DNA of 64,000 bases, taken from NCBI GenBank assembly GCA_900545865.1, contig URAN01000008.1:9447-73446 (forward strand), given 5' to 3'. This DNA comes from an uncultured Eubacteriales bacterium (GTDB lineage Bacteria > Bacillota > Clostridia > Monoglobales > Monoglobaceae). This document shows, one piece after another, positions 45,027-52,941 of the stretch; within the stretch, counting starts at the first letter, position 1; each line of letters opens with the position of its first letter. The notes beneath the pieces are model-generated. The model was not told where the DNA came from, ran no database searches, and worked only from the letters and a program-made list of their open reading frames with translations. The translations under genes and the position numbers were made by a program.

Positions 45027-45064
45027 AAAAGAATCCCGACGAAAATTTTCATCGGGATTCTTTT
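45027..45064 (+). terminator. Terminator after the PocR-AraC gene
   Basis: AAAAGAATCCCGA (45027-45039) pairs with TCGGGATTCTTTT (45052-45064); the loop region is itself self-complementary. A further hairpin GGCACACGGC/GCCGTGCGCC lies at 45126-45150. Confidence 0.8.
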
Positions 45065-45226
45065 AAATGTGTGGTAACAATCGGGCTTGTATTTCGGCAT
45101 TATGTATGTGTGCAGAAATTAAAAAGGCACACGGCAATCAGCCGTGCGCCGAAAAACACAGACCGATTGCACCACACAATCTTTCACAGATATATACATA
45201 ATTTATTTACTCATTTAAAATTTTTG

Positions 45227-45255
45227 TTGCAAATTTTTAGCAAGTGTGGTATAAT
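45227..45255 (+). promoter_or_regulatory. Promoter of structured RNA 2
   Basis: TTGCAA (45227-45232) and TATAAT (45250-45255) with a 17-base spacer; the start predicted at about 45262 is the first base pair of the RNA closing stem. Confidence 0.65.
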
Positions 45256-45261
45256 AAATTT

Positions 45262-45455
45262 GCGAAACAATTTTAATAACCGTACCGAAAGGGTATCTTT
45301 ATTTCTATGCAATTTTAGGCATATATGTAGGCTGGATTTGAAAAAATACAAATTCCATTTCCTATGTATATGTTAATTATCGTATATTAAAATTGTTTCG
45401 CAGCAATCGGAGTTTGTGTTTTATGTGCATCGGCTTCGGTTGGTGCACTTTTTTA
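45262..45455 (+). ncRNA. Structured RNA 2, 6S-like rod with terminator
   Basis: The closing stem GCGAAACAATTTTAATA pairs with TATTAAAATTGTTTCGC (45391-45407). Inside, the 5' side holds a GAAA-capped mini-hairpin (TACC/GGGTA) and unpaired sequence. A second stem (CATATATGTAGG with CCTATGTATATG) and an apical hairpin (GGATTTG/CAAATTCC) follow. A long rod with a large, lopsided central bubble is the 6S plan. It ends with a GTGCAT/GGTGCAC hairpin and TTTTTT. RNA 1 at 18289 has the same order. The alternative is an attenuator for the membrane-protein gene 30 bases downstream. Confidence 0.5.
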
Positions 45456-45485
45456 TTTTATACTAAAATACATAGGAGGATTATT

Positions 45486-46121
45486 ATGATAAAAAAATAT
45501 TTTAAATTTAAGATGTATTCAAACTACTTTTATTTGATTCCGCAAATTGTTTTAACAATTGTATTGTTCTTTTTTAGTTTTGAATATAATCGTTATTCAA
45601 AATCGCTTGGACTTACAATTGAATCCACTGAACCATTGTACACGTTTTTATTCCATTTTGTGCGCAACGGAAATGTAATAAGTGTTACTTTAGATCTTGC
45701 ATGTGCGGTTTTCTTTTTGATGCAATGCCGCAAAGAAAAGTTAGTGCACATAGGATTTTTTATATTTTACAGTTTGTATGATATAATGGGAATCTTTTAT
45801 GCAACATATCCGATACCGTTCTTAGGATTGGTTTTATATATTGCATATATTAAATTGCTAAGCGATGATGTTAGCATAAATTGTAATGCATTAATAATTT
45901 ATAGCTGTATCTTTGGCGCGGTGAAACAAATACCATATTTCTTTTTTATATTTTGTGATATTACTCAGCAAAATCCATCTGTTGAATTAATGCTGTGGTA
46001 TTCAATTCTCAAAATGATAACAGGAATTTATGATGTATTGATATTCAAAAAGTTATTTTCACAGTATAGAGAAGAGCCTGCCTGTGATTCTGTACCCGAA
46101 CCGATAAATATTGCTGAGTAA
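45486..46121 (+). CDS. Uncharacterised multi-helix membrane protein
   Basis: This 211-residue protein has about five or six hydrophobic helices (near 12-32, 68-86, 92-118, 130-152 and 160-190) and a short charged C-terminus; I do not recognise the family. ATG 45486 is chosen because AGGAGG lies seven bases upstream; the longer in-frame extension overlaps structured RNA 2. The gene may be expressed by read-through of that RNA. Confidence 0.6.
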   Translation: MIKKYFKFKMYSNYFYLIPQIVLTIVLFFFSFEYNRYSKSLGLTIESTEPLYTFLFHFVRNGNVISVTLDLACAVFFLMQCRKEKLVHIGFFIFYSLYDIMGIFYATYPIPFLGLVLYIAYIKLLSDDVSINCNALIIYSCIFGAVKQIPYFFFIFCDITQQNPSVELMLWYSILKMITGIYDVLIFKKLFSQYREEPACDSVPEPINIAE

Positions 46122-46216
46122 AGCGGCGGTTCGGATACATATTAAAAAAGTTTTTAACAAAAGAATAAATAAAAAGGTGCAAATAGACATAAAGTAAAAC
46201 GGAGTTATATTACATA

Positions 46217-46268
46217 GATAACCCTCGATATGAATTTGGTCAGACACGGCATATCGAGGGTATCATTT
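46217..46268 (+). terminator. Terminator after the membrane-protein gene
   Basis: ACCCTCGATATG (46221-46232) pairs with CATATCGAGGGT (46250-46261), followed by a T run. The rest of the 46122-46433 gap holds a small TGCG/CGCA hairpin with TTTTTT near 46325-46342 and the tRNA promoter. Confidence 0.75.
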
Positions 46269-46365
46269 TTAATTATCAAAGAAAATTATGTTTAATTATT
46301 AACGATGAGTTTGCGCTCAATCATTGCGTTCAACGCATTTTTTGAAAAAAGTTTGTGAAAACCCC

Positions 46366-46394
46366 TTGACAAAACTATTCTGAGGTGGTATAAT
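46366..46394 (+). promoter_or_regulatory. Promoter of the tRNA pair
   Basis: TTGACA (46366-46371) and TATAAT (46389-46394) with a 17-base spacer, about 40 bases before tRNA-Leu. Confidence 0.75.
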
Positions 46395-46433
46395 AATAAG
46401 GCTTTAGCGGAGACGCTGTCTGAGCGAGAGCTC

Positions 46434-46522
46434 GCCGGAGTGGCGGAACTGGCAGACGCCCAGGACTTAAAATCCTGTGGGACTATAATCCCGTACCGGT
46501 TCGATCCCGGTCTCCGGCACCA
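46434..46522 (+). tRNA. tRNA-Leu (anticodon TAA)
   Basis: The acceptor stem GCCGGAG/CTCCGGC, D arm, anticodon stem CAGGA/TCCTG with loop CTTAAAA (anticodon TAA), long class II variable arm and the GTTCGATCC T-arm core are all present. The discriminator A and CCA are encoded. Confidence 0.95.
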
Positions 46523-46531
46523 ATTAAATAT

Positions 46532-46608
<77 letters not shown>

Positions 46609-46659
46609 AAAGAGACAAACACTTTTTATAACATAGTTATAATGATGTTTGTCTCTTTT
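46609..46659 (+). terminator. Terminator of the tRNA operon
   Basis: AAAGAGACAAACA pairs with TGTTTGTCTCTTT, followed by a T run. Confidence 0.85.
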
Positions 46660-46857
46660 TCTATGCAAATTTAACATAAAGGGTGGTCTTGGATTGGTAG
46701 AATTGTTTAGGAGGATTTGGGTAGATGAAGAAAATTTGGTGGATATAACATCATAATGGTGATGTTTTAAAATTGGATATTATAAATTTTGAGCACATTT
46801 TGAGTGAAATCAAGATGTGTTTTTTATGTTTTAAAAGTACAAAGGAGGAAACTTACA

Positions 46858-47250
46858 ATGACAAATAGCGAAATTAGAACTACAAAAAATATCAAACTTA
46901 AGGAGGAAGATAAAATGATGAAATTGGATTTGTATGAATCGAGATTGTTTGGTAGATTTTGTTACGGGTTTGGTAGAGATGAAGACGGCTATGTTTACAT
47001 CAAAGATGATGAAGCTAATGTGGTTAGAATGATTTATGACATGGCTATTAATGGTCATAGCTTGCAAAATATTCAAGAAGAATTGTATAACCGTGGAGTT
47101 AAATCTCCATCAGGTAAAGATAAGTGGACAAGGGACGTTATTGATAAAACTATAAATAACAAAAAGTATTTAGCTTATATTATTTCATTCGAAAATTTCG
47201 TTGAAGCATCTATCGAAAAAGAATCTCGTTGCAGATACATCAGAAGTTAG
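46858..47250 (+). CDS. Recombinase-domain-like protein without a catalytic domain
   Basis: This 130-residue protein resembles the 'Recombinase' DNA-binding domain of large serine recombinases: YGFGRDEDGYVYI, then EANVVRMIYDMAINGHS, SPSGKDKWTR and NKKYLAYI. The catalytic resolvase domain and zinc ribbon are missing. ATG 46858 follows AAAGGAGG; the frame continues upstream but without a ribosome site. It is the first gene after the tRNA operon, at the edge of the mobile island. It may be a remnant, or an accessory factor that competes with or assists the full recombinase at 47870. Confidence 0.6.
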   Translation: MTNSEIRTTKNIKLKEEDKMMKLDLYESRLFGRFCYGFGRDEDGYVYIKDDEANVVRMIYDMAINGHSLQNIQEELYNRGVKSPSGKDKWTRDVIDKTINNKKYLAYIISFENFVEASIEKESRCRYIRS

Positions 47251-47313
47251 CCTAGGGACAGAATTGCTGATTTGTTATATAATTCTATTATTAAAGTGAA
47301 AGGAGAATTGGAC

Positions 47314-47889
47314 ATGGACAAATCAGCAATTCAAAATCAGCTACGGTATATCATTGCAAAAGAACAGTATATGAAGCCATTACTTCAAAGTGAAATTATA
47401 ACCGAAGAGGTATATAACGAAGTATTAGAAAATCTGTATGATGAATTTGAGGTCTGGAGATATAGCAGAATTCAAAATCCAAGTGTTGAATTTAGAAAGA
47501 AGAAAAGAGAGGTGAGAAACAATTTATTGGCGCAGAATCCAGGATATATTTCTTTAACAGAGTTAGCAAGAAGCAAACCACAAAAATCAACAGGGTACAC
47601 TATTCAAATGTGGTTAAGAGATAGTGGGACCGTTGATTTTCTTTCTTTGTGGGAAAATAAGCACAATGAAAAGTTTCTTTCAATTCCAGTAGAATTAAAA
47701 GCTTTAACACCCAAAATATGGATTAAAGAAACTCATTCTATCGGGATTGTATCAAGACAGGGCAAGAATGGTGGGACATATGCACATAAAGAAATAGCAT
47801 TGCATTTTAGGTGCTGGTTGTCTGCAGAAATGATGCTAAATGTTATAGAAAAATACTTGGAGGTAATGAATGATGAGAAAGATAACTGA
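47314..47889 (+). CDS. KilA-N domain protein
   Basis: This 191-residue protein has a C-terminal KilA-N-type DNA-binding domain (about 75-185: GYISLTELA, TIQMWLRDSGTVDFLSLWE, RQGKNGGTYAHKEIALHFRCWLS). The N-terminal 70 residues are helical and charged. KilA-N proteins are typical of phages and integrated elements. ATG 47314 follows AAAGGAG. Its end overlaps the start of the serine recombinase gene by 20 bases, so the two are coupled, and it is probably part of the mobile element's own regulation. Confidence 0.78.
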   Translation: MDKSAIQNQLRYIIAKEQYMKPLLQSEIITEEVYNEVLENLYDEFEVWRYSRIQNPSVEFRKKKREVRNNLLAQNPGYISLTELARSKPQKSTGYTIQMWLRDSGTVDFLSLWENKHNEKFLSIPVELKALTPKIWIKETHSIGIVSRQGKNGGTYAHKEIALHFRCWLSAEMMLNVIEKYLEVMNDEKDN

Positions 47890-49435
47890 AATTCCGGCTA
47901 CAATTTCCAAACAGGCAACAGATATACATAGGCAATATAGAGTAGCGGCGTACTGTAGAGTCAGTACGGATAAAGAAGAACAAGAAAATAGTCTGGAAAA
48001 TCAAATTACTTATTACAAGAATAAAATTGAAAGTACGACTAATTGGACTTTGGTTGATATTTTTGCTGATTTCGGCGTAAGTGGCATGAATGATAAAAAC
48101 AGAATCGAATTTCAGAGAATGATTGAGATGTGTAATAAAGGAAAAATAGATTTGATTATTACAAAGTCAATTTCACGTTTTGCAAGAAATACGGTTGATT
48201 GTCTAACACATGTGAGAAAACTAAAAGCAAATAATATAGGAGTCATTTTTGAAAAGGAAGGAATAAACACACTTGATGCGGTTAGCGAAACATTCTTAAC
48301 ATGGTTCAGTGCATTTGCTCAGGCAGAAAGCGAGTCATTAAGTCAAAATATAACCAGAGGTAAAAGGATGGGGTATAAGGAAGGAAAGTTTGCTTTCCCC
48401 TCATTATTATATGGATATGACAGAGGGGATGGAAAAACACCTGTTATAATTCCAGAACAGGCAGCAATCGTTCGCAAAATCTTTCATATGTACTTGGAGG
48501 GGAATTCCATAGGCGGAATTAGGAAATGGCTTAACGATAACAACATAGAAACAACAAGGGGTACAGGTGAATGGAATAAATCTACTGTGTCCGGAATTTT
48601 GAGAAATGAGAAATATAAAGGTGATGTACTCCTGCAGAAAAGTTATACGGTAGATTATCTCACAAAAACAATAGCAAGAAACAAAGGTGAGGTTACACAA
48701 TATTATATCGAGAATAATCATGAGGGAATAGTCTCTCGTGAAATATTTGATATGGTACAGGATGAATTAAAAAGACGAGCTAGTCTATATAGCAGTAAAA
48801 ATCCAAGCAGATATAGTTCTAAATATGCTCTCACAGGCAAGGTGAACTGCGGAGAATGTGGTGCTAAGTATAGAAGAGTTACATGGTCACGAAATGGCAA
48901 AAAGAAAATAGTGTGGAGATGTATCGAGAGACTAAATAACGGAACACAGAACTGCAAGAGTTCACCAACAATACTTGAAGAAGACTTAAACAATGCAGTA
49001 TTAAACAACATTAAGAGTATTCTCGGTAATTTTGATGATGTAAAAAATAAAGTAAAAGAAAAAATTGAGATAGATATCTTTAAGGATAATGAGCATAATC
49101 TACAGGCTATAAAGAGAAAAATTCTAAAATACGAAAAAGAATTGAGCCTGTTAGGGAATATTATAAAAGAATCTGAGAACAAGGAGTTTTATGCAAATAA
49201 AATACGGACAATAGAATCTCAAGTAGACAGGTTAAACAACAAACTTAAAAAAGCAGTTTCTACGGATAATGCAATAATAAATCAAATAGAAGAATTCATT
49301 GATGACACGGATCTGAATATAAATGAGTATTTTAATCAGATGGTAAAGTCGGTAATTGTTTCAGTAACAGTAGTGACCCAAGAAAAAGTAAAGATTAAAT
49401 ATGTTGATGACACAGAAGTGGAAGTTAAAATATAA
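47870..49435 (+). CDS. Large serine recombinase (site-specific integrase)
   Basis: This 521-residue enzyme has an N-terminal resolvase domain with catalytic Ser32 (YCRVST) and the SISRFARN segment, a recombinase domain (about 175-290), a zinc ribbon with CGECG and later Cys residues (about 322-365) and a coiled-coil tail. It is full length and looks intact, unlike the second recombinase at 58537. Start ATG 47870 follows GGAGG (47859-47863). It is the probable integrase for the adjacent defence genes; att sites were not identified. Confidence 0.9.
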   Translation: MMRKITEIPATISKQATDIHRQYRVAAYCRVSTDKEEQENSLENQITYYKNKIESTTNWTLVDIFADFGVSGMNDKNRIEFQRMIEMCNKGKIDLIITKSISRFARNTVDCLTHVRKLKANNIGVIFEKEGINTLDAVSETFLTWFSAFAQAESESLSQNITRGKRMGYKEGKFAFPSLLYGYDRGDGKTPVIIPEQAAIVRKIFHMYLEGNSIGGIRKWLNDNNIETTRGTGEWNKSTVSGILRNEKYKGDVLLQKSYTVDYLTKTIARNKGEVTQYYIENNHEGIVSREIFDMVQDELKRRASLYSSKNPSRYSSKYALTGKVNCGECGAKYRRVTWSRNGKKKIVWRCIERLNNGTQNCKSSPTILEEDLNNAVLNNIKSILGNFDDVKNKVKEKIEIDIFKDNEHNLQAIKRKILKYEKELSLLGNIIKESENKEFYANKIRTIESQVDRLNNKLKKAVSTDNAIINQIEEFIDDTDLNINEYFNQMVKSVIVSVTVVTQEKVKIKYVDDTEVEVKI

Positions 49436-49569
49436 AACTTATGGTGGAGAGCATAAAGGTTGTCTGTATATTTATCCCTTTTACATATTGAAAATTTTGG
49501 CGAATTATGGTATAATAATAAAAAATATTTTGGCGGTGAGTAAGATGTTAGGTAAGATAGATATTCTAT

Positions 49570-50442
49570 ATGAAAAATAAGAATTTAGATATTGTACCAT
49601 TTAATGAAAATAATTTGAAAGGTGCATCGTATGATATAACACCAACTATAATAGCTTTATCGACGCGATGTGGGATGTTGGAATCAGTTTATTGTGATAC
49701 TAAATATCCATTCAACTATTATTTTTATGTTCGTGCAAAAGATACCGTGTTAGTTGTCAGTAAAGAATATATATCAGTGCCTGACAACATAGCAGGCTAT
49801 GTGATATCCCGTGTGTCAAATATAGTAGAAGGTATAGGACATGTATGTACAAGTATAGATCCAAATTGGAAAGGGGCATTATTAATTGCTCTAAATAATC
49901 CTACAAACAAACCGATAAAAATATGTGTTAACAGTAAAAATGTAAGTAATAATGTAAACAAACTAGCCACTATTACTTTTAATTATTTGAGTAATGGAAT
50001 AGATGAAAAAACGCCTCATTCTGGTATGAGAATAGATTTGTTGAATGAAATGAAATACTCTCATCGGACGGGAATAAAGGCATTTTTGCGTAAAAAATTA
50101 CACCCTTATAGAGTTGAGTTTACAGATTTTTTCTTCAATTATTGCGAGATGTTGTCATCTGGTGAAATGGAATGGGATGAATTTGTAAAACCACTTGTGG
50201 GAGAATCTGTGGATAAATGTGTAAATTGTTCTAATTATAAAAAAAGTAAAAAGAAAGAAAAAATAGATGATTTTATAATTAGAGAAAGTCGCATAAGCAA
50301 GGTTTTTAGTTGGTTAAACACTCATAAAAAAATAATTTATGAAGTACTAATATTTATATTATTATTACTTGCAGCTACTGGAAAACTACCCGTAATGATT
50401 CAAAAAATCGCAGATGCATATGTTAAATATGTAAACAATTAA
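49570..50442 (+). CDS. dCTP deaminase/dUTPase-fold protein with C-terminal membrane helix, probably frameshifted at its 5' end
   Basis: This 290-residue protein has a trimeric dUTPase/dCTP-deaminase-like domain (about 1-150): NNLKGASYDITP near 14, VPDNIAGYVISRVS near 71, IDPNWKGALLIALNNP near 96. A C-terminal region with a hydrophobic helix (about 253-272) follows. ATG 49570 lacks a good ribosome site. A better start, ATG 49545 after GGCGGTGAG, encodes MLGKIDILYEK and hits TAA; one extra A in the A5 run at 49574-49578 would fuse it to this frame and produce the N-terminus usual for the family. With the next gene it resembles nucleotide-depleting phage-defence systems, which is inference. Confidence 0.65.
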   Translation: MKNKNLDIVPFNENNLKGASYDITPTIIALSTRCGMLESVYCDTKYPFNYYFYVRAKDTVLVVSKEYISVPDNIAGYVISRVSNIVEGIGHVCTSIDPNWKGALLIALNNPTNKPIKICVNSKNVSNNVNKLATITFNYLSNGIDEKTPHSGMRIDLLNEMKYSHRTGIKAFLRKKLHPYRVEFTDFFFNYCEMLSSGEMEWDEFVKPLVGESVDKCVNCSNYKKSKKKEKIDDFIIRESRISKVFSWLNTHKKIIYEVLIFILLLLAATGKLPVMIQKIADAYVKYVNN

Positions 50443-50463
50443 AATTATATGGAGGTATATGAT

Positions 50464-52167
50464 ATGGCAGACAATACTTCTTTGGTAAATAGAGCTGTTG
50501 AAAGGATATTTGCTGAACGTAAAGATTTTATTATAATAGGTTTGACGGGTAGAACTGGTTGCGGATGATCAACTGTTGCAAGATTATTGCAAAAATCATT
50601 TGTAGATTTGCAACCACCTTTGCCTCATGATAATAAAACCATTGAAGATAGAGAGTATAAAATAATATATGAATATGCGAGAAACACATGGATTCCTTTT
50701 AGATTAATTGAAATGAAACATATAATATTTACATTCATACTTGAGCATGCTTATGAAGAAATGTTTCAATATGTTAATAAATGTTCGGGAAGTGTAATTG
50801 ACTTTTCTAATTATGAAGAGACTTATAAAGCTCTTCACAAAAAAAGGGTTGAATTAAAACAAAAGGTGGAGGAAAGAGCCAATCATTTAGAGAATATACT
50901 TGCTGCTGATGATCTATATTCGTTCTACTTTGAAGAAATACCTAAAGCGTTTGCTGAATTTCAAAAACACATTCCCGTTGAGGTATATACAATATTGTTG
51001 CAGAAAATTGGTGATAACATACGAGCTTCGGGAGACGCTTTCTCAGAAAATGTTGTTCCTGAAAATGTATTAAAACTATCTCAACGAGTTAATATGTTAA
51101 TAAAAATTTTGAGACAAAGGAATATACAAGAAAAGAAACAGGTGTTAGTTGTTATAGATGCTTTTAGGAATCCGTATGAAGCCACCTTTTTCAAGGATAG
51201 ATATTCTGCGTTTTATTTATTTGCAATTAATTCATTAGATAATGAACGAAAAAACCGCCTAATTAAAAAAGGTTTTACATACGATGATGTGGTAAAGCTT
51301 GACAAAAAAGAATATCCTTCATTAAATAATGAAATAGGAGTTTTTAATAATATAAACATAGAAAAAACTGTAGAAAAAGCTGATGTACATATAAATAATC
51401 CGGATTCTAAGTCCAACACATATGATGAAACGAAAAGACAACTGATAAGGTATGTCTCACTAATAATGCATCCAGGACTCGTACCTCCAACTCAGATAGA
51501 GTACTGCATGCAATCGGCATATAATGCGAGACTTAATTCGGGTTGTTTATCAAGACAGGTTGGTGCAGTTATTTCGGATAGTCAATATTCAATAATTGCT
51601 ACTGGTTGGAATACAACACCGGCTGGCCAAATTCCGTGTAGTTTAAGATCTCTTTTTTCGTTAATTCATGACGATGAAGAAGATGAAGTTGGAATGAGTG
51701 AGTATGAAAGGACGGATGAAAAATATCGCAATTATGTAAAGAACAAAACTCAAGATATTGATTTTTCATTATTAAAGGGGAGAAATTGTTCATATTGCTT
51801 TAAAGATGCGTATTTATCGTATAAAAATCAGAAGAATCAAGTGCACACGCGTGCTATTCATGCTGAAGAAATGGCATTTCTCCAGGCGGCGAAAATTGGC
51901 ACACCAGTTGTAACCGGTGGATATTTATTTACTACAGCTAGCCCTTGCGAACTGTGTTCAAAAAAGGCTTATCATTTAGGAATTTCAAAGATATATTACA
52001 TAGATAAATATCCAGGTATATCTTATGAACATATTTTAAATTGTGGCGAAAGCTCATTAGACATGATTCCATTTAGTGGTGCAATTGGCAGAGCATACAC
52101 TCAACTATATACAGAAATACTTCCCTATAAAGATGAGTTATATATGTTGTTGGGACTTAAATTTTAA
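50464..52167 (+). pseudogene. P-loop plus cytidine/dCMP deaminase protein with in-frame TGA at codon 35
   Basis: From ATG 50464 (GGAGG upstream) the frame reads GLTGRTGCG, then TGA (50566-50568), then STVARLLQ, and stays open to 52167 (567 codons). The stop sits inside the nucleotide-binding P-loop. The C-terminal half is a zinc deaminase domain: HAEEMAF (His466, Glu468) and SPCELC, with an extra RNCSYC cysteine pair. P-loop/deaminase fusions are known antiviral dCTP/dCMP deaminases. The lesion may be a nonsense mutation of a Cys codon, a recoded TGA, or a sequence error. Internal initiation would lack the P-loop. Confidence 0.7.
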
Positions 52168-52184
52168 TTGTTATAAAACGGAAT

Positions 52185-52229
52185 AACACCTGATATTTAA
52201 TCCAGTTATGTTTTAATATCAGGTGTTTT
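52185..52229 (+). terminator. Terminator after the deaminase gene
   Basis: AACACCTGATATT (52185-52197) pairs with AATATCAGGTGTT (52215-52227), followed by T residues. Confidence 0.8.
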
Positions 52230-52237
52230 CGTGATAG

Positions 52238-52286
52238 AACACTATATGCCTCTCGACGATGACTATGTCGGGTTATTTAATAACTA
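52238..52286 (+). repeat. Degenerate copy of the Abi-associated RNA element
   Basis: GCCTCTCgACGATG-actat-GTCGGGTtATTTAA matches the element at 61398-61440 (GCCTCTCAACGATG...GTCGGGTCATTTAA), but the left ACCCGAC arm is lost and no promoter precedes it. No Abi gene follows. It occupies the start of a gene-free stretch (52168-52941). Confidence 0.6.
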
Positions 52287-52296
52287 TTTATAGAAA

Positions 52297-52359
52297 TGTC
52301 ACCGATTTTGTCACCGATAATGTCACTAATAGAAAAAACTGTCACCTTTAGGGTGACAG
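52297..52359. repeat. Three 12-bp tandem repeats and a related palindrome
   Basis: TGTCACCGATTT, TGTCACCGATAA and TGTCACTAATAG follow each other without gaps (52297-52332). A hairpin CTGTCACC/GGTGACAG (52339-52359) carries the same TGTCACC core in both orientations. The arrangement looks like protein-binding iterons or an operator. Confidence 0.6.
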
Positions 52360-52704
52360 ATAAAGACAGTGCGTAAAAAATCAGATAAAAAATGTGTAAA
52401 CTCCAATCTGGACCACAAAATGAACCCTAAAATTGTATGTGTTGTTGGTAAAAATTAAAAGGTTTACAAGTGTGAACAGAGGTTTGTTTCATCGAGGTAG
52501 ATTTGAGAGTAAAAATTCGATAGGTATGCAGCTACAAAAAGTCCCAATAAAATTCAGACAACTATTAAGAGTTGGACGTTTGTTTGTGGTATGACTCATA
52601 AGCGAAGTGCTCCTATCATGCATGTGTGCTACTTATTAAAAGTGACAGAAGTGTATAGGCGTAGATTAAAACTGGAATAATTTTAAATAGTTTTGTTGTT
52701 TAAA

Positions 52705-52740
52705 TGGCACCGATTTTGACACCAATAATGGCACTGATAA
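52705..52740. repeat. Second cluster of three 12-bp tandem repeats
   Basis: TGGCACCGATTT, TGACACCAATAA and TGGCACTGATAA repeat with a 12-base period, 408 bases after the first cluster and matching it unit by unit. A 26-base segment at 52768-52793 (TGCATCTATAATGAACG...) is shared with the 3' flank of the Abi gene (62424-62449). Confidence 0.55.
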
Positions 52741-52876
52741 AACTGACCATAAACAGTAAAAAACTAGTGCATCTATAATGAACGTGAAAGCCAAAAGAGG
52801 AAAACCGTTTTGAAATGAGGATGTGATTTATTAGAAAAGTGAAAAGTTTTCGTTGTTTTTCATAAAAATGACTTAA

Positions 52877-52909
52877 ATTCTTGAAGAATACATAAATCTG
52901 TGGTATAAT
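52877..52909 (+). promoter_or_regulatory. HipA-like gene promoter with palindromic operator
   Basis: TTGAAG (52881-52886) and TATAAT (52904-52909) are 17 bases apart. The palindrome ATTCTT-G-AAGAAT (52877-52889) overlaps the -35 box, and a CTTGAA/TTCAAG pair brackets the promoter (52880-52885, 52921-52926). Confidence 0.55.
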
Positions 52910-52941
52910 ATAAAAAAGCGTTCAAGAAAGGAGGCTCACAA

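Noticed and set aside
50566..50612. Selenocysteine insertion element after the TGA of the deaminase gene
   Set aside because: GTTGCAA and TTGCAAC could pair, but the loop is long and irregular and does not look like a bacterial SECIS; kept only as a possibility.
52297..52740. CRISPR array
   Set aside because: Units are only 12 bases with no spacers and occur in threes; no cas genes nearby.
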